Below are positions 44,227 to 53,509 of a stretch of 64,000 nucleotides of DNA, in pieces. The stretch spans positions 96,707-160,706 of the forward strand of contig JAZNGT010000015.1 in NCBI GenBank assembly GCA_045576635.1, written 5' to 3'. Under the pieces are notes generated by a model. It ran no database searches. It had not been told where the DNA came from and saw nothing but the letters and a program-made list of their open reading frames with translations. The position numbers were made by a program, and so were the translations under genes. Position 1 is the stretch's first letter, and each line of letters begins with the position of its first letter. Source of the DNA: Congzhengia sp045576635. GTDB lineage: Bacteria; Bacillota; Clostridia; UBA1381; UBA9506.

Positions 44227-44604
44227 ATGCTAAAACTAAATCTTTCAAAAAGAGAATTATTTTTATGTGCTTTAGGTGGAATAACAGCAGGTTTTTTCAA
44301 CGGTCTTTTTGGAAGTGGCGGCGGAACAATTATTGTTCCGTTTTTAGAGAAATTTTTAAATTTGAATCCAAAAAAGTCGCACGCGACCGCAATTTTGATT
44401 ATTTCAGGATTTACACTCATTAGTCTTCTCTTTTATGGTTTTTCAGGTTCGCTTGATTTTTCGCTTGCTCTTAAAGTTTCGATTGGCGGTATCTTGGGTG
44501 GCTTTTTAGGTGCGAAACTTTTAAACAAACTTACGTTTCAGAGCATTCACAAAATTTTCGGACTTTTTATGATTATTGCGGCCGTAAGGATGGTGTTTTT
44601 TTAA
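44227..44604 (+). CDS. Half-size TSUP (TauE/SafE) membrane protein, N-half type
   Basis: 125 residues with about four helices. It carries the family loop FFNGLFGSGGGTIIVPFLE near the start, the motif of one TSUP repeat. Usual family members are about 250 residues with two such repeats in one chain. The next gene abuts its stop codon directly (TAAATG) and supplies the other repeat. No frameshift can be seen: each half has its own ribosome site and full ends. Likely forms an anion or sulfonate transporter together with it. Confidence 0.85.
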   Translation: MLKLNLSKRELFLCALGGITAGFFNGLFGSGGGTIIVPFLEKFLNLNPKKSHATAILIISGFTLISLLFYGFSGSLDFSLALKVSIGGILGGFLGAKLLNKLTFQSIHKIFGLFMIIAAVRMVFF

Positions 44605-44967
44605 ATGCTGATTGAAATTTTGTCCGGTCTTTTTTCCGGTGTAATAAGCGGTATGGGAATCGGTGGCGGAACAATTTTAATTCCTGCACTCACGCTTCTT
44701 TTAAAAACAAACCAGCACATAGCACAAGGCGTAAATTTGCTCTACTTCATTCCGACGGCAATCGTTGCACTTTTGATTCACAAGAAAAACGATGCTTTGG
44801 ATTTTAAAATTGCAATCCCAGTTATTTTAACCGGAATTTTAGGGGCTGCAGTCGGTTCTTTTATTGCACTTAAAATAAATCCTGACCTTTTGCGCAAGCT
44901 GTTCGGCGGATTTTTATTCCTTATGGGAGGGTACGAAATTTACAAGGGATACAAAAAAACGAAATAG
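44605..44967 (+). CDS. Half-size TSUP (TauE/SafE) membrane protein, C-half type
   Basis: 120 residues, about four helices, with GVISGMGIGGGTILIPALTL as the repeat motif and TGILGAAVGSFIALKI. It starts directly after the upstream half-gene and has a terminator after it. The two halves resemble each other in layout but not in detail. Confidence 0.85.
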   Translation: MLIEILSGLFSGVISGMGIGGGTILIPALTLLLKTNQHIAQGVNLLYFIPTAIVALLIHKKNDALDFKIAIPVILTGILGAAVGSFIALKINPDLLRKLFGGFLFLMGGYEIYKGYKKTK

Positions 44968-44972
44968 GGCAT

Positions 44973-45008
44973 AAAAAAGCAGATTTTTTTGAAAAAAATC
45001 TGCTTTTT
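44973..45008 (+). terminator. Terminator after the TSUP pair
   Basis: AAAAAGCAGATTTTTTT and its complement AAAAAAATCTGCTTTTT (44973-44990 with 44992-45008). Confidence 0.85.
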
Positions 45009-45011
45009 CTA

Positions 45012-45040
45012 TTTACGAAATTTGCAAAATGTGGTATGAT
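45012..45040 (+). promoter_or_regulatory. Promoter of the yqeG-dxs operon
   Basis: TTTACG (45012-45017), 17 bp, TATGAT (45035-45040), just after the TSUP terminator. Confidence 0.6.
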
Positions 45041-45090
45041 AGAATGGTAATTCATATAGATTGGTTCAATTTGTGTTGAGGTGACAAAAC

Positions 45091-45585
45091 TTGTTTCAGA
45101 ATTTTTTGCCGAACTATTATTTTAATAGTGTTGATGCCATACCGAAAGACATTTTAAAAAGAGACGGCATCCGCGCCGTTATCTGTGATTTGGATAACAC
45201 GCTCGATAGCCACAGAGATAAAGCACCGTCAGAGCGTGCACTCGCCTTTTTAAAGTCGCTTAAAGACTTGGGGGTGTTGGTCTGCATCATTTCTAACGGC
45301 AAACACGAACGCGTAACAAAATACCTTGAAAACCTCGACATTCCTTTTCTTGCAAGCGCTGGAAAACCTCTTAAAAAAAGTTATCTCCGCGCGCTAACCC
45401 TTTTAGACTGTAAACCGGAAGAGGCTTTATTTATCGGAGACCAGATTTTTACAGACATCTGGGGGGCAAACCGCGTTGGTCTTAAAACAATCCTAGTTGA
45501 CCCTATTGAATCGTATGAAAATTCATTTTTTTATATAAAACGCGCCTTGGAAATCTTTGTTAAGGCAAAAATTACAAAAGAGTGA
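45091..45585 (+). CDS. YqeG family HAD IIIA-type phosphatase
   Basis: 164 residues. HAD motif I CDLDNTLDSH, motif II IISNG, motif IV GDQIFTDIWGANRVGLKTILV. Opens FQNFLPNYYFNSVDAIPKD, the family N-terminus. Start TTG 45091 after GAGGTGA. B. subtilis YqeG is of unknown substrate; related to phosphatidylglycerophosphate phosphatases. Here it is followed by dxs, 4 nt after its stop. Confidence 0.92.
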   Translation: MFQNFLPNYYFNSVDAIPKDILKRDGIRAVICDLDNTLDSHRDKAPSERALAFLKSLKDLGVLVCIISNGKHERVTKYLENLDIPFLASAGKPLKKSYLRALTLLDCKPEEALFIGDQIFTDIWGANRVGLKTILVDPIESYENSFFYIKRALEIFVKAKITKE

Positions 45586-45589
45586 TAGT

Positions 45590-47452
45590 ATGTACAAATT
45601 TTTAGGTCGGATGCATGATCCGAAAGATGTAAAAAAACTGAATTATAAACAGTTAAACAAATTAGCGGAAGAAATCCGAGCGTTTTTAATTGATTCTGTT
45701 TCCAAAACAGGTGGACATCTGGCATCAAATTTAGGTGTTGTGGAGCTCACCTTGGCTTTGCTTCGCACATTTGACTTTGAAACAGACAAAGTCGTTTGGG
45801 ATGTCGGACACCAAAGTTACGTCTATAAACTTCTTACCGGTCGGTTTAATCAGTTTTCAACACTTCGTCAGTTTGAAGGCTTGGCGGGCTTCCCTAAGAC
45901 AAACGAAAGTAAGTATGATGCATTTAATACCGGACATTCGAGCACATCTGTTTCAGCAGCACTTGGAATTGCAAAGGCTAACATCCTAAAAGGCTCAAAT
46001 GCGCACAGCATCGCAGTCATTGGAGACGGTGCTCTCTCCGGTGGTATGGCGATTGAAGCACTTTGTGATGCCGGAAACATGAAAAAGAATTTTATCGTCA
46101 TCTTAAACGATAACAATATGTCAATCTCTAAAAGTGTTGGCGGGTTTACAAAGCATTTAACAAAACTTCGCTCCGTGCCCGCATATTTTGATTTTAAATT
46201 CCGCTTAGAACATGCTTTATCCAAACTGCCCGGCGGTAAAAAGTTTGCGTTCTTCTTAAAAGGCGCAAAAGACAGTGTAAAGCGTTTACTTATCGGAAAC
46301 ACCATGTTTCACGAACTCGGGTTTACGTATTTCGGTCCCATTGATGGACACGATATTGAAACACTTGAACTCATATTAAGCCGCGCAAAACTTGTGCGCG
46401 GTCCGGTTCTGATTCATGTTCTTACAAAAAAAGGTAAAGGATATAAATTTGCAGAACGGCGCCCAACCGTGTATCACGGTGTCAGCACATTTGAGGCATC
46501 AAAAGGTGTACCGCACGGAAACAGTAAACTCACGTATTCCAGAGTTGCAGGAAATACCCTTTGTTCTTTAGCAGAAAAAGATAACGACATTTGCGTTGTT
46601 ACAGCCGCTATGTCAGCCGGCACAGGAACGGACGAATTCGCAGAACGGTTTTCACGAAAGTTTTTTGATGTAGCCATTGCAGAACAACACGCGGTAACCT
46701 TTGCGGCGGGGCTTGCAATTTCGGGACTCAAACCGTTTGTAGTAGTTTATTCTTCATTTTTACAACGTGCATACGACCAGATTCTGCATGATGTTTGTCT
46801 GCAAAACTTAAATGTGACGTTTTGCATTGACCGCGCCGGCATCGTCGGCGAAGACGGCGAAACACATCACGGTCTTTATGATATTTCGTATCTTTCCGCA
46901 ATGCCGAATATGACCGTGCTTGCACCGGCAGATTTTTCTGAACTCGAACAGATGATGCGCTATGCAGCATCCGGAAAACACCAAGGTCCAATTGCAATTC
47001 GCTATCCGCGCGGATATATTGAACCTGAACAGAATTTAAAAATTCCGTTCTCTCTTGGTTTTCCCTGCACCGTTCGCGAAGGGAAAGATATTTGTATTCT
47101 AAGCGCCGGTCTTATGCTGGCACACGGCGAAAAGGTGGCAGACATTTTAAAAGAAAAAGGGTATAACCCAACACTTGTAAACTTGCGCACGCTCTTCCCT
47201 TTAAACACAGATTTTATTTTAAATGCTGCAAAAGAAAATCAACTTTTGGTAACATTAGAAGACGGCGTCATAAAAGGCGGATTGGGAGAAAGCATTGCAT
47301 CATTACTTATGGCGCACAAGGCAGACTGCAAATGTCTTGTAAAGGGATATCCCCCCATTGTTACGCACGGCGACCCGAAAGCGTTAAGGAATCATTATAA
47401 GATGGACGAGCTTTCGATTGCAAACGAAATTATTTTAAATTTAGAATCCTGA
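45590..47452 (+). CDS. dxs: 1-deoxy-D-xylulose-5-phosphate synthase
   Basis: 620 residues. Thiamine diphosphate site GDGALSGGMAIEALCDAGN..LNDNNMSIS, transketolase centre AIAEQHAVTFAAGLA, and YRPR-like IAIRYPRG. It condenses pyruvate and glyceraldehyde 3-phosphate, the first MEP step. Start ATG 45590 gives the normal N-terminus MYKFLGRMHDPKDVKKL; the frame upstream overlaps yqeG. ribosome site is weak, suggesting coupling to yqeG. Confidence 0.97.
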   Translation: MYKFLGRMHDPKDVKKLNYKQLNKLAEEIRAFLIDSVSKTGGHLASNLGVVELTLALLRTFDFETDKVVWDVGHQSYVYKLLTGRFNQFSTLRQFEGLAGFPKTNESKYDAFNTGHSSTSVSAALGIAKANILKGSNAHSIAVIGDGALSGGMAIEALCDAGNMKKNFIVILNDNNMSISKSVGGFTKHLTKLRSVPAYFDFKFRLEHALSKLPGGKKFAFFLKGAKDSVKRLLIGNTMFHELGFTYFGPIDGHDIETLELILSRAKLVRGPVLIHVLTKKGKGYKFAERRPTVYHGVSTFEASKGVPHGNSKLTYSRVAGNTLCSLAEKDNDICVVTAAMSAGTGTDEFAERFSRKFFDVAIAEQHAVTFAAGLAISGLKPFVVVYSSFLQRAYDQILHDVCLQNLNVTFCIDRAGIVGEDGETHHGLYDISYLSAMPNMTVLAPADFSELEQMMRYAASGKHQGPIAIRYPRGYIEPEQNLKIPFSLGFPCTVREGKDICILSAGLMLAHGEKVADILKEKGYNPTLVNLRTLFPLNTDFILNAAKENQLLVTLEDGVIKGGLGESIASLLMAHKADCKCLVKGYPPIVTHGDPKALRNHYKMDELSIANEIILNLES

Positions 47453-47465
47453 AAGGCAAAATGAT

Positions 47466-48698
47466 ATGAACAACATTGAACTTTTAGCCCCTGCGGGAAA
47501 TTTTGAACGATTAAAAGTTGCGCTTTTATACGGTGCCGATGCAGTTTACGCCGGTGGCGATGCTTTTTCACTTCGTGTACGCGCAAAAAACTTTTCAGAC
47601 GACGAACTGAAACGTGCAGTGGAATACACGCACAAGAAGAATAAAAAGTTTTATTTAACCGCAAATATCATTTTAAAAAACGAAGATATCGATGATTTTA
47701 TTCTCTACTTAAAACATGCGCGTGACCTTGCACCTGATGCACTCATCATTTCAGACCCGGGTGCATTTGCGCTTGCAAAAGAGTACGCGCCCAAAATTCC
47801 GATTCACATCAGTACACAGGCAAACAACACAAACTATATGACCGTAAATTTCTGGCATAAACAAGGCGCTGAACGTGTTGTACTGGCGCGCGAACTTACT
47901 TTAAACGAAATCAAAGAAATCCGTGCAAAAACTGACCCATCATTAGAACTCGAAGCGTTTGTGCACGGTGCTATGTGCATTTCGTATTCCGGACGTTGCC
48001 TTTTAAGCAGTTATATGACGGGACGAGAATCAAACCTTGGTGACTGCGCACATCCTTGCCGATGGAACTATACATTGATGGAAGAAATGCGTCCCGGTGA
48101 GCATTTCCCAGTTTTTGAAAATGAGCGCGGTACCTTTATTTTAAATTCGAAAGACCTTTGTATGTTAGAGCATATTCCAGAACTGATTTCATCCGGCGTT
48201 ACCAGTTTTAAAATTGAGGGCAGAGTCAAAACGGAATACTATGTAGCAACAGTTGTCGGCGCTTACACACGTGCAATTGATGCCTACCTTGTAAATCCGT
48301 CAAATTATAAAACTGACCCCAATGTATTATCTGAAATTTACAAAGTCAGTAACAGGGGCTATACCACTGGTTTCTGGATGGGAAACCCTGAGACAAGCGG
48401 TCAGGAATATGAAAACGGCGGCTATGTAAGAGAGTTTGACGTTGCCGCAATCTCAAATGGAACAAATGAAAACGGAAACACGTTGTTTATTCAAAAAAAC
48501 AAATTATCCGTAGGTGACACAGTTGAGATTATGACACCCGATAGTGCTCCCTTTTCCTACACCATAACGGAAATGTTTGATAAAGATGGCGAGGTGCTTA
48601 TATCAGTACCCCACCCCATGCAGGAATTTTATATGAAAACGGGAAGAAATCTCCCACCATATGCTATGATTCGAAAAGAAAACGAACGGAGGACTTAA
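47466..48698 (+). CDS. U32 family peptidase-like protein (TrhP/YrrO-like)
   Basis: 410 residues. Opens with IELLAPAGNFERLKVALLYGADAVYAGG, with U32 signature EAFVHGAMCISYSGRCLLS, and Cys in GDCAHPCRW, the residues used for an iron-sulfur cluster in RNA-hydroxylating U32 proteins. YrrO/TrhP members hydroxylate uridine 34 in tRNA; this assignment to TrhP is by similarity of motifs. C-terminal beta domain follows (about 320-410). Confidence 0.88.
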   Translation: MNNIELLAPAGNFERLKVALLYGADAVYAGGDAFSLRVRAKNFSDDELKRAVEYTHKKNKKFYLTANIILKNEDIDDFILYLKHARDLAPDALIISDPGAFALAKEYAPKIPIHISTQANNTNYMTVNFWHKQGAERVVLARELTLNEIKEIRAKTDPSLELEAFVHGAMCISYSGRCLLSSYMTGRESNLGDCAHPCRWNYTLMEEMRPGEHFPVFENERGTFILNSKDLCMLEHIPELISSGVTSFKIEGRVKTEYYVATVVGAYTRAIDAYLVNPSNYKTDPNVLSEIYKVSNRGYTTGFWMGNPETSGQEYENGGYVREFDVAAISNGTNENGNTLFIQKNKLSVGDTVEIMTPDSAPFSYTITEMFDKDGEVLISVPHPMQEFYMKTGRNLPPYAMIRKENERRT

Positions 48699-48699
48699 A

Positions 48700-49521
48700 A
48701 TGGCATTCGGCAAAGAACTGACAAAAGAAGAAGCCGCAAAGCGGAACTATTTTGATATATTCGGACGACACTTTACAAAAATTGTTGAAGTAAGCCTTTT
48801 GTACTTTTGCACCATCTTTCTGTTTTTGGGCGCATCTGCATTTTTATTTGCTACTTACATGCAAAACGGGAATTTAGACAAAATGATTCTTGCGTTTTTA
48901 AACGGCGATTTTTTTGCACTCCCCTTACTTCCCTTTCTTCCGCTTATGCTGACCGGTCCTTTTACCGCCGGCTTTACGTACGTAATCCGAAACTTTACAA
49001 AGCAGGAACCAACCTTTATTGTTTCTGACTTTTTCGAACATACAAAAAAAAATATAAAGCAAGCGCTTTTTGCAAGTGTGTTAGGCTATTTTGTTATGTA
49101 TCTTATGGTTCAGGCACTTGTTTTGTATAACTCCTATGCAGTATCACTTGGAATATCGAGAAATGTGGTTTATACCCTCTTCTCCATCGTTTCGGTCTTA
49201 CTGATTATTATGTCATTTTATGTTTATCCCATAATGGTAACATTTAAAATGACATTTCGCGTAATACTAAAAAACGCATGGACATTTACGGTACTAAAAC
49301 TTCCGCAAAACTTAATTATTTTTGCATTTTTGTTTGGGATTCATTTTGGACTTATCTATGCCTTAATTTATAGTTCAAACCTTTTTGCCATTTATCTTGC
49401 GCTTATGGCGTTTATTCTTACCGGGTTTACTTCATTTACCGCAAACTATTACATATGGCACGTATTGGATAAATACATCGTCCGATTTGTCACACCTCAG
49501 AAAAACGAAGAGGAAGCATAA
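48700..49521 (+). CDS. DUF624 (YesL-like) membrane protein
   Basis: 273 residues, six or so helices. Contains LTGPFTAGFTYVIRNF and DFFEHTKKNIKQA, the DUF624 pattern. Function unknown. It starts 1 nt after the U32 stop, with GGAGG before it. Confidence 0.82.
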   Translation: MAFGKELTKEEAAKRNYFDIFGRHFTKIVEVSLLYFCTIFLFLGASAFLFATYMQNGNLDKMILAFLNGDFFALPLLPFLPLMLTGPFTAGFTYVIRNFTKQEPTFIVSDFFEHTKKNIKQALFASVLGYFVMYLMVQALVLYNSYAVSLGISRNVVYTLFSIVSVLLIIMSFYVYPIMVTFKMTFRVILKNAWTFTVLKLPQNLIIFAFLFGIHFGLIYALIYSSNLFAIYLALMAFILTGFTSFTANYYIWHVLDKYIVRFVTPQKNEEEA

Positions 49522-49546
49522 CTTAAAAACCTACGGAGGCAACAAC

Positions 49547-50206
49547 ATGAATCAAACTATTAAAGCAGCAATTTTTGACCTTGATGGAACGCTTTTAGAT
49601 TCAATCGGCGATTTAGCAAACGCTATGAACGATACATTAAAAGAATTCGCATTTCCCACATTTCCGCTACCCTACCACAAAAGTGCGGTAGGAAACGGAC
49701 TTCGTGCCTATGCGGAAAAATGTATTCCCGAAGATAAAAACACGCCGGAATTTTTAGACGAATTTGTAAAAAAAGTGGGAGCGCGTTACGATAAAAGTTC
49801 GACACGCACCACCAAACCTTTTGATGGAATTATTAAACTTTTAGACGCACTTTCCGAAAAAGGCATTATCATAAATGTACTTTCCAATAAATTCGACGGT
49901 TTTGCAAAGGTAATGATTGATCACTATTTTAAATCGTACGGTTTTCGTTGTGTTTACGGCGAACGCCCGAATGTTCCCAAAAAGCCTGCGCCCGACGCAG
50001 CGCTTCAAATTGCAAAAGAATGCAATGTGAATCCCAATGAAGTAATTTTCATTGGAGACTCCATCTATGACGTAATGACCGGAAATAATGCCGGCATGAT
50101 TTCTGTTGCAGCGGCGTGGGGGTATCAAAGCGAAGAAATGCTTTTAGAAAAAAATCCTGCATTTTTAGCACACACACCGTTTGATGTGATTGCATTTATT
50201 TCGTAA
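49547..50206 (+). CDS. HAD-superfamily hydrolase, phosphoglycolate phosphatase type
   Basis: 219 residues. HAD motifs FDLDGTLLDS, VLSNKFDG, KPAPDAAL and IGDSIYDVMTGNNAGM are intact. Substrate unknown; related to Gph and PpaX. ATG 49547 with ACGGAGG 7 nt upstream; the longer open frame from 49385 overlaps the previous gene and is rejected. Confidence 0.9.
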   Translation: MNQTIKAAIFDLDGTLLDSIGDLANAMNDTLKEFAFPTFPLPYHKSAVGNGLRAYAEKCIPEDKNTPEFLDEFVKKVGARYDKSSTRTTKPFDGIIKLLDALSEKGIIINVLSNKFDGFAKVMIDHYFKSYGFRCVYGERPNVPKKPAPDAALQIAKECNVNPNEVIFIGDSIYDVMTGNNAGMISVAAAWGYQSEEMLLEKNPAFLAHTPFDVIAFIS

Positions 50207-50243
50207 ATAATGAACTGATATAAATTTACAGGAGGTAAAAAAA

Positions 50244-50531
50244 ATGAAACTCACAAAAGAAGAAGTTCTGCACGTTGCAAAACTTGCACGTCTTAAATTT
50301 TCGGATGATGAAGCAAAAAAACTCGAAACCGATATGGCGGGAATTATTGATTTTGCGGACAAGTTAGGAGAACTCGCGACTGACGGCGTTATTCCGACTG
50401 CACACGCAATCCCAATGCAAAACGCATTCCGCGAAGATGAAGTAAAACCCTCAACAGACAGAAAAGAAATACTCAAAAACGCACCTGATTTCGATGAAGA
50501 AGGCTTTATCGTTCCCAAGGTTGTAGAATAG
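50244..50531 (+). CDS. gatC: Asp/Glu-tRNA amidotransferase subunit C
   Basis: 95 residues, two helices and a tail. Starts with EEVLHVAKLARLKFSDDE and ends with APDFDEEGFIVPKVVE as in the family. It stabilises GatA-GatB in the amidotransferase that makes Gln-tRNA(Gln) (and possibly Asn-tRNA(Asn)). Strong AGGAGG. First of gatCAB. Confidence 0.96.
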   Translation: MKLTKEEVLHVAKLARLKFSDDEAKKLETDMAGIIDFADKLGELATDGVIPTAHAIPMQNAFREDEVKPSTDRKEILKNAPDFDEEGFIVPKVVE

Positions 50532-50543
50532 AAAGGAGATACC

Positions 50544-51998
50544 ATGGAGCTTTATAACCTTACCGCTCACGAACTCCGTGACATGATTAGAAACAAAGAA
50601 ATTAAAAGCATCGATGCGACCGAATCTATCTTGGGACGTATTGATGATGTTGAAAACAAGGTAGAAAGTTACATCACTGTAACAAAGGAATCCGCATTAG
50701 AAAAAGCGAAAGAAATCGACAAAAAAATTGCCGCTGGTGAGCCAGTTGGTGCATTGGCTGGTGTTCCCTGTGCAATTAAGGATAACATCTGCACAAAAGG
50801 CGTTTTAACCACATGCGCATCGAAGATGCTTCATAATTTTAAGCCTCCGTACAGCGCTACTGTGGCAGAAAAGTTAGAAAGCGCCGATACTGTAATGCTC
50901 GGAAAACTTAACATGGATGAATTTGCGATGGGATCATCCACCGAAAATTCTTATTTTAAAAAGACAAAAAACCCGTATGACTTAACAAAAGTACCCGGTG
51001 GTTCATCTGGCGGTAGTGCTGCTTCTGTCGCAGCAGACGAAGCACCGTTTGCACTGGGATCTGACACCGGCGGTTCTATTCGTCAGCCTGCTTCTTTTTG
51101 CGGTTGTGTAGGTTTAAAACCAACGTACGGCAGCGTGTCAAGATACGGACTTATTGCCTTTGCATCCTCTCTTGACCAGATTGGACCGCTTACAAAAGAC
51201 GTAACGGATGCCGCGGTTGTTTTAGATGTCATTTCCGGACACGACGCAAAAGATTCCACCTCTGTAAATATTGCGCATCCCTCTTATGAAAAGGCGCTCA
51301 CAGGTAATGTAAAAGGACTTAAAATCGGTATTCCTGAAGAATACATCGGCGAAGGCATCGACGAGGAAGTTGCTAAGTCGGTTTATGCTGCAATTGAAAA
51401 CTTAAAAGTGCTTGGTGCAGAAAGCAATCACATGCATCTTCCGCTTAACGAGTATGCTCTACCTGCGTATTATATGATTTCATCCGCAGAAGCAAGTTCA
51501 AACCTCGCTCGCTTCGACGGTGTGAAATACGGCTATCGCGCAAAAGAATTTGAGGACCTCCAGGATATGTACGCAGCGACCCGTAGCGAAGGCTTTGGTG
51601 CCGAAGTAAAACGCCGTATTATGATTGGTACGTACGCGCTTTCTTCCGGCTATTACGATGCTTATTACAAAAAAGCGCAGCAAGTTCGTACTATGATTAT
51701 GAACGATTTTAACAAAGCGTTTGAGACATACGATATTTTAGTTACACCGACCTCTCCGACAACGGCGTTCGGCATCGGTGAAAAAACGACCGACCCCTTA
51801 CAGATGTATTTAAGTGACATCTGCACTGTTTCGGTAAACATTGGAGGTCTCCCCGCTATTGTTATCCCCTGCGGATACGACAAAAACGGTCTCCCTATCA
51901 GCGTTCAGTTAATTGGCAAGCCTTTTGGAGAAGCCACAATTTTAAACGCTGCATACGCACTTGAAAAAACCATTACAAAAGTAAGACCGAATTTATAA
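50544..51998 (+). CDS. gatA: Asp/Glu-tRNA amidotransferase subunit A
   Basis: 484-residue amidase. Catalytic Ser-cis-Ser-Lys set: Lys in VPCAIKDNICTKG, GGSSGGSAASVAA and GSDTGGSIRQPASFCG. It releases ammonia from glutamine for transamidation. 12 nt after gatC. Confidence 0.97.
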   Translation: MELYNLTAHELRDMIRNKEIKSIDATESILGRIDDVENKVESYITVTKESALEKAKEIDKKIAAGEPVGALAGVPCAIKDNICTKGVLTTCASKMLHNFKPPYSATVAEKLESADTVMLGKLNMDEFAMGSSTENSYFKKTKNPYDLTKVPGGSSGGSAASVAADEAPFALGSDTGGSIRQPASFCGCVGLKPTYGSVSRYGLIAFASSLDQIGPLTKDVTDAAVVLDVISGHDAKDSTSVNIAHPSYEKALTGNVKGLKIGIPEEYIGEGIDEEVAKSVYAAIENLKVLGAESNHMHLPLNEYALPAYYMISSAEASSNLARFDGVKYGYRAKEFEDLQDMYAATRSEGFGAEVKRRIMIGTYALSSGYYDAYYKKAQQVRTMIMNDFNKAFETYDILVTPTSPTTAFGIGEKTTDPLQMYLSDICTVSVNIGGLPAIVIPCGYDKNGLPISVQLIGKPFGEATILNAAYALEKTITKVRPNL

Positions 51999-52012
51999 GG
52001 GAGGAGTACGAC

Positions 52013-53446
52013 ATGAATTACGAAACAGTAATCGGACTTGAAATACATGCGGAACTTTCTACAAAAACAAAAATTTTCTGTTCCTGCGAAAACGCATTCG
52101 GCGGCGAGCCAAACACCCGTGTTTGCCCGATTTGCTCCGGTATGCCCGGAACACTTCCCGTTTTAAACAAGCGTGTGGTTGATTATGCAATCAAAGCAGG
52201 CCTTGCGATGAACTGTGAAATCACAAAATTTGGAAAACAGGACCGTAAAAACTATTTTTATCCCGACCTTCCGAAAGCGTATCAAATTTCTCAGTTTGAC
52301 CTTCCGCTTTGCAGAAACGGTTATGTCGATATCAATGTAGACGGCGAAACAAAACGCATTGGTATTACCAGAATTCACATTGAAGAAGATGCGGGTAAAC
52401 TCATTCACGACGACTATGCAAACATCTCAATGGCAGACTACAACCGCTGCGGTGTTCCGCTTATCGAAATTGTAACCGAACCTGATTTGCGTTCTCCGGA
52501 AGAGGCTCACGTCTTTTTAGAAACGTTAAAATCTATTTTGGAATACACCGAAGTGTCCGACTGTAAAATGCAGGAGGGCTCACTTCGTTGCGACGTAAAT
52601 GTTTCCATCCGCCCCGTTGGACAAAAAGAATTCGGTACAAGATGCGAAATGAAAAACGTAAACTCTTTCAGTGCCGCGGTTCGTGCAATGCACTATGAAG
52701 CGTCGCGTCAGGCGAAGGTATTAGATGAAGGCGGCACCGTCGACCAGGAAACACGGCGTTGGGACGACGTACACGGCGTAAGCGTTGTGATGCGCTCCAA
52801 AGAAGACGCGCAGGACTATCGCTACTTCCCCGAGCCTGACCTTGTTCCCATTGTAGTATCGGATGAATGGATCGAAGAAATCAAAAAAACCATTCCCGAA
52901 CTTCCCGAACAGAGAAAAGCACGTTATATTAAAGAGTACGGTCTTCCTGAGTACGATGCGTTTATTATCACATCTTCTAAAACACTTGCAGATTATTTTG
53001 ACGCGTGCACAAAGGTAGGCGCAACACCGAAAACTGTAAGCAACTGGTTAATGGGAGACATCTCAAAAGTCTTAAACGAAAAGGAATTAGAGCCTTCTGA
53101 TATTCCCTTTACCGCAGAACAACTTGCAAAAATGATTACGCTTATCGAAAAAGGTACCATCAGTACAAGTGCTGCAAAAAAAGTGCTTGACAAAATGTTT
53201 GAATCCCCCGAAGACCCTGAAAAGATTGTTGAAAAACTTGGTCTTGTACAGGTTTCAGACGAAGGCGCAATCAAAGAGATGATTCAGGAAGTGTTAAATA
53301 ACAATCCCCAGTCCATTATAGACTACAAAGCCGGAAAAGATAGAGCACTTGGTTTCTTAGTCGGTCAGACGATGAAACTTTCCAAAGGAAAAGCAAATCC
53401 GCAGATTTTAAACAAACTCTTAAAAGAGGCGTTAGACAACGCATAA
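52013..53446 (+). CDS. gatB: Asp/Glu-tRNA amidotransferase subunit B
   Basis: 477 residues. Opens YETVIGLEIHAELSTKTKIFC with zinc Cys CSCENAF...CPICSGMPG; PDLPKAYQISQFD, a tail domain (about 330-477) that binds tRNA. It phosphorylates and amidates the misacylated tRNA. No GlnRS is in the window, in line with the indirect pathway. Confidence 0.97.
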   Translation: MNYETVIGLEIHAELSTKTKIFCSCENAFGGEPNTRVCPICSGMPGTLPVLNKRVVDYAIKAGLAMNCEITKFGKQDRKNYFYPDLPKAYQISQFDLPLCRNGYVDINVDGETKRIGITRIHIEEDAGKLIHDDYANISMADYNRCGVPLIEIVTEPDLRSPEEAHVFLETLKSILEYTEVSDCKMQEGSLRCDVNVSIRPVGQKEFGTRCEMKNVNSFSAAVRAMHYEASRQAKVLDEGGTVDQETRRWDDVHGVSVVMRSKEDAQDYRYFPEPDLVPIVVSDEWIEEIKKTIPELPEQRKARYIKEYGLPEYDAFIITSSKTLADYFDACTKVGATPKTVSNWLMGDISKVLNEKELEPSDIPFTAEQLAKMITLIEKGTISTSAAKKVLDKMFESPEDPEKIVEKLGLVQVSDEGAIKEMIQEVLNNNPQSIIDYKAGKDRALGFLVGQTMKLSKGKANPQILNKLLKEALDNA

Positions 53447-53457
53447 TAAAACCCAAT

Positions 53458-53488
53458 CCGTTTTCGGGCAAGTTTTGCCCGAAAACGG
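53458..53488 (+). other. Long perfect hairpin without T-run after gatB
   Basis: 14-bp perfect stem CCGTTTTCGGGCAA/TTGCCCGAAAACGG (53458-53471 with 53475-53488) and 3-nt loop. It is followed by TAATTTAAAGGAG, not a T-run. Same build as the hairpin at 3903-3935. Confidence 0.6.
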
Positions 53489-53509
53489 TAATTTAAAGGA
53501 GATAAATCC

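Noticed and set aside
44227..44967. Frameshifted single TSUP gene
   Set aside because: The stop and start abut cleanly, both products have complete ends and balanced helices; no nearby homopolymer shift would give a natural fusion.
49385..49546. N-terminal extension of the HAD hydrolase
   Set aside because: It overlaps the DUF624 gene and lacks homology; the ribosome site points to ATG 49547.
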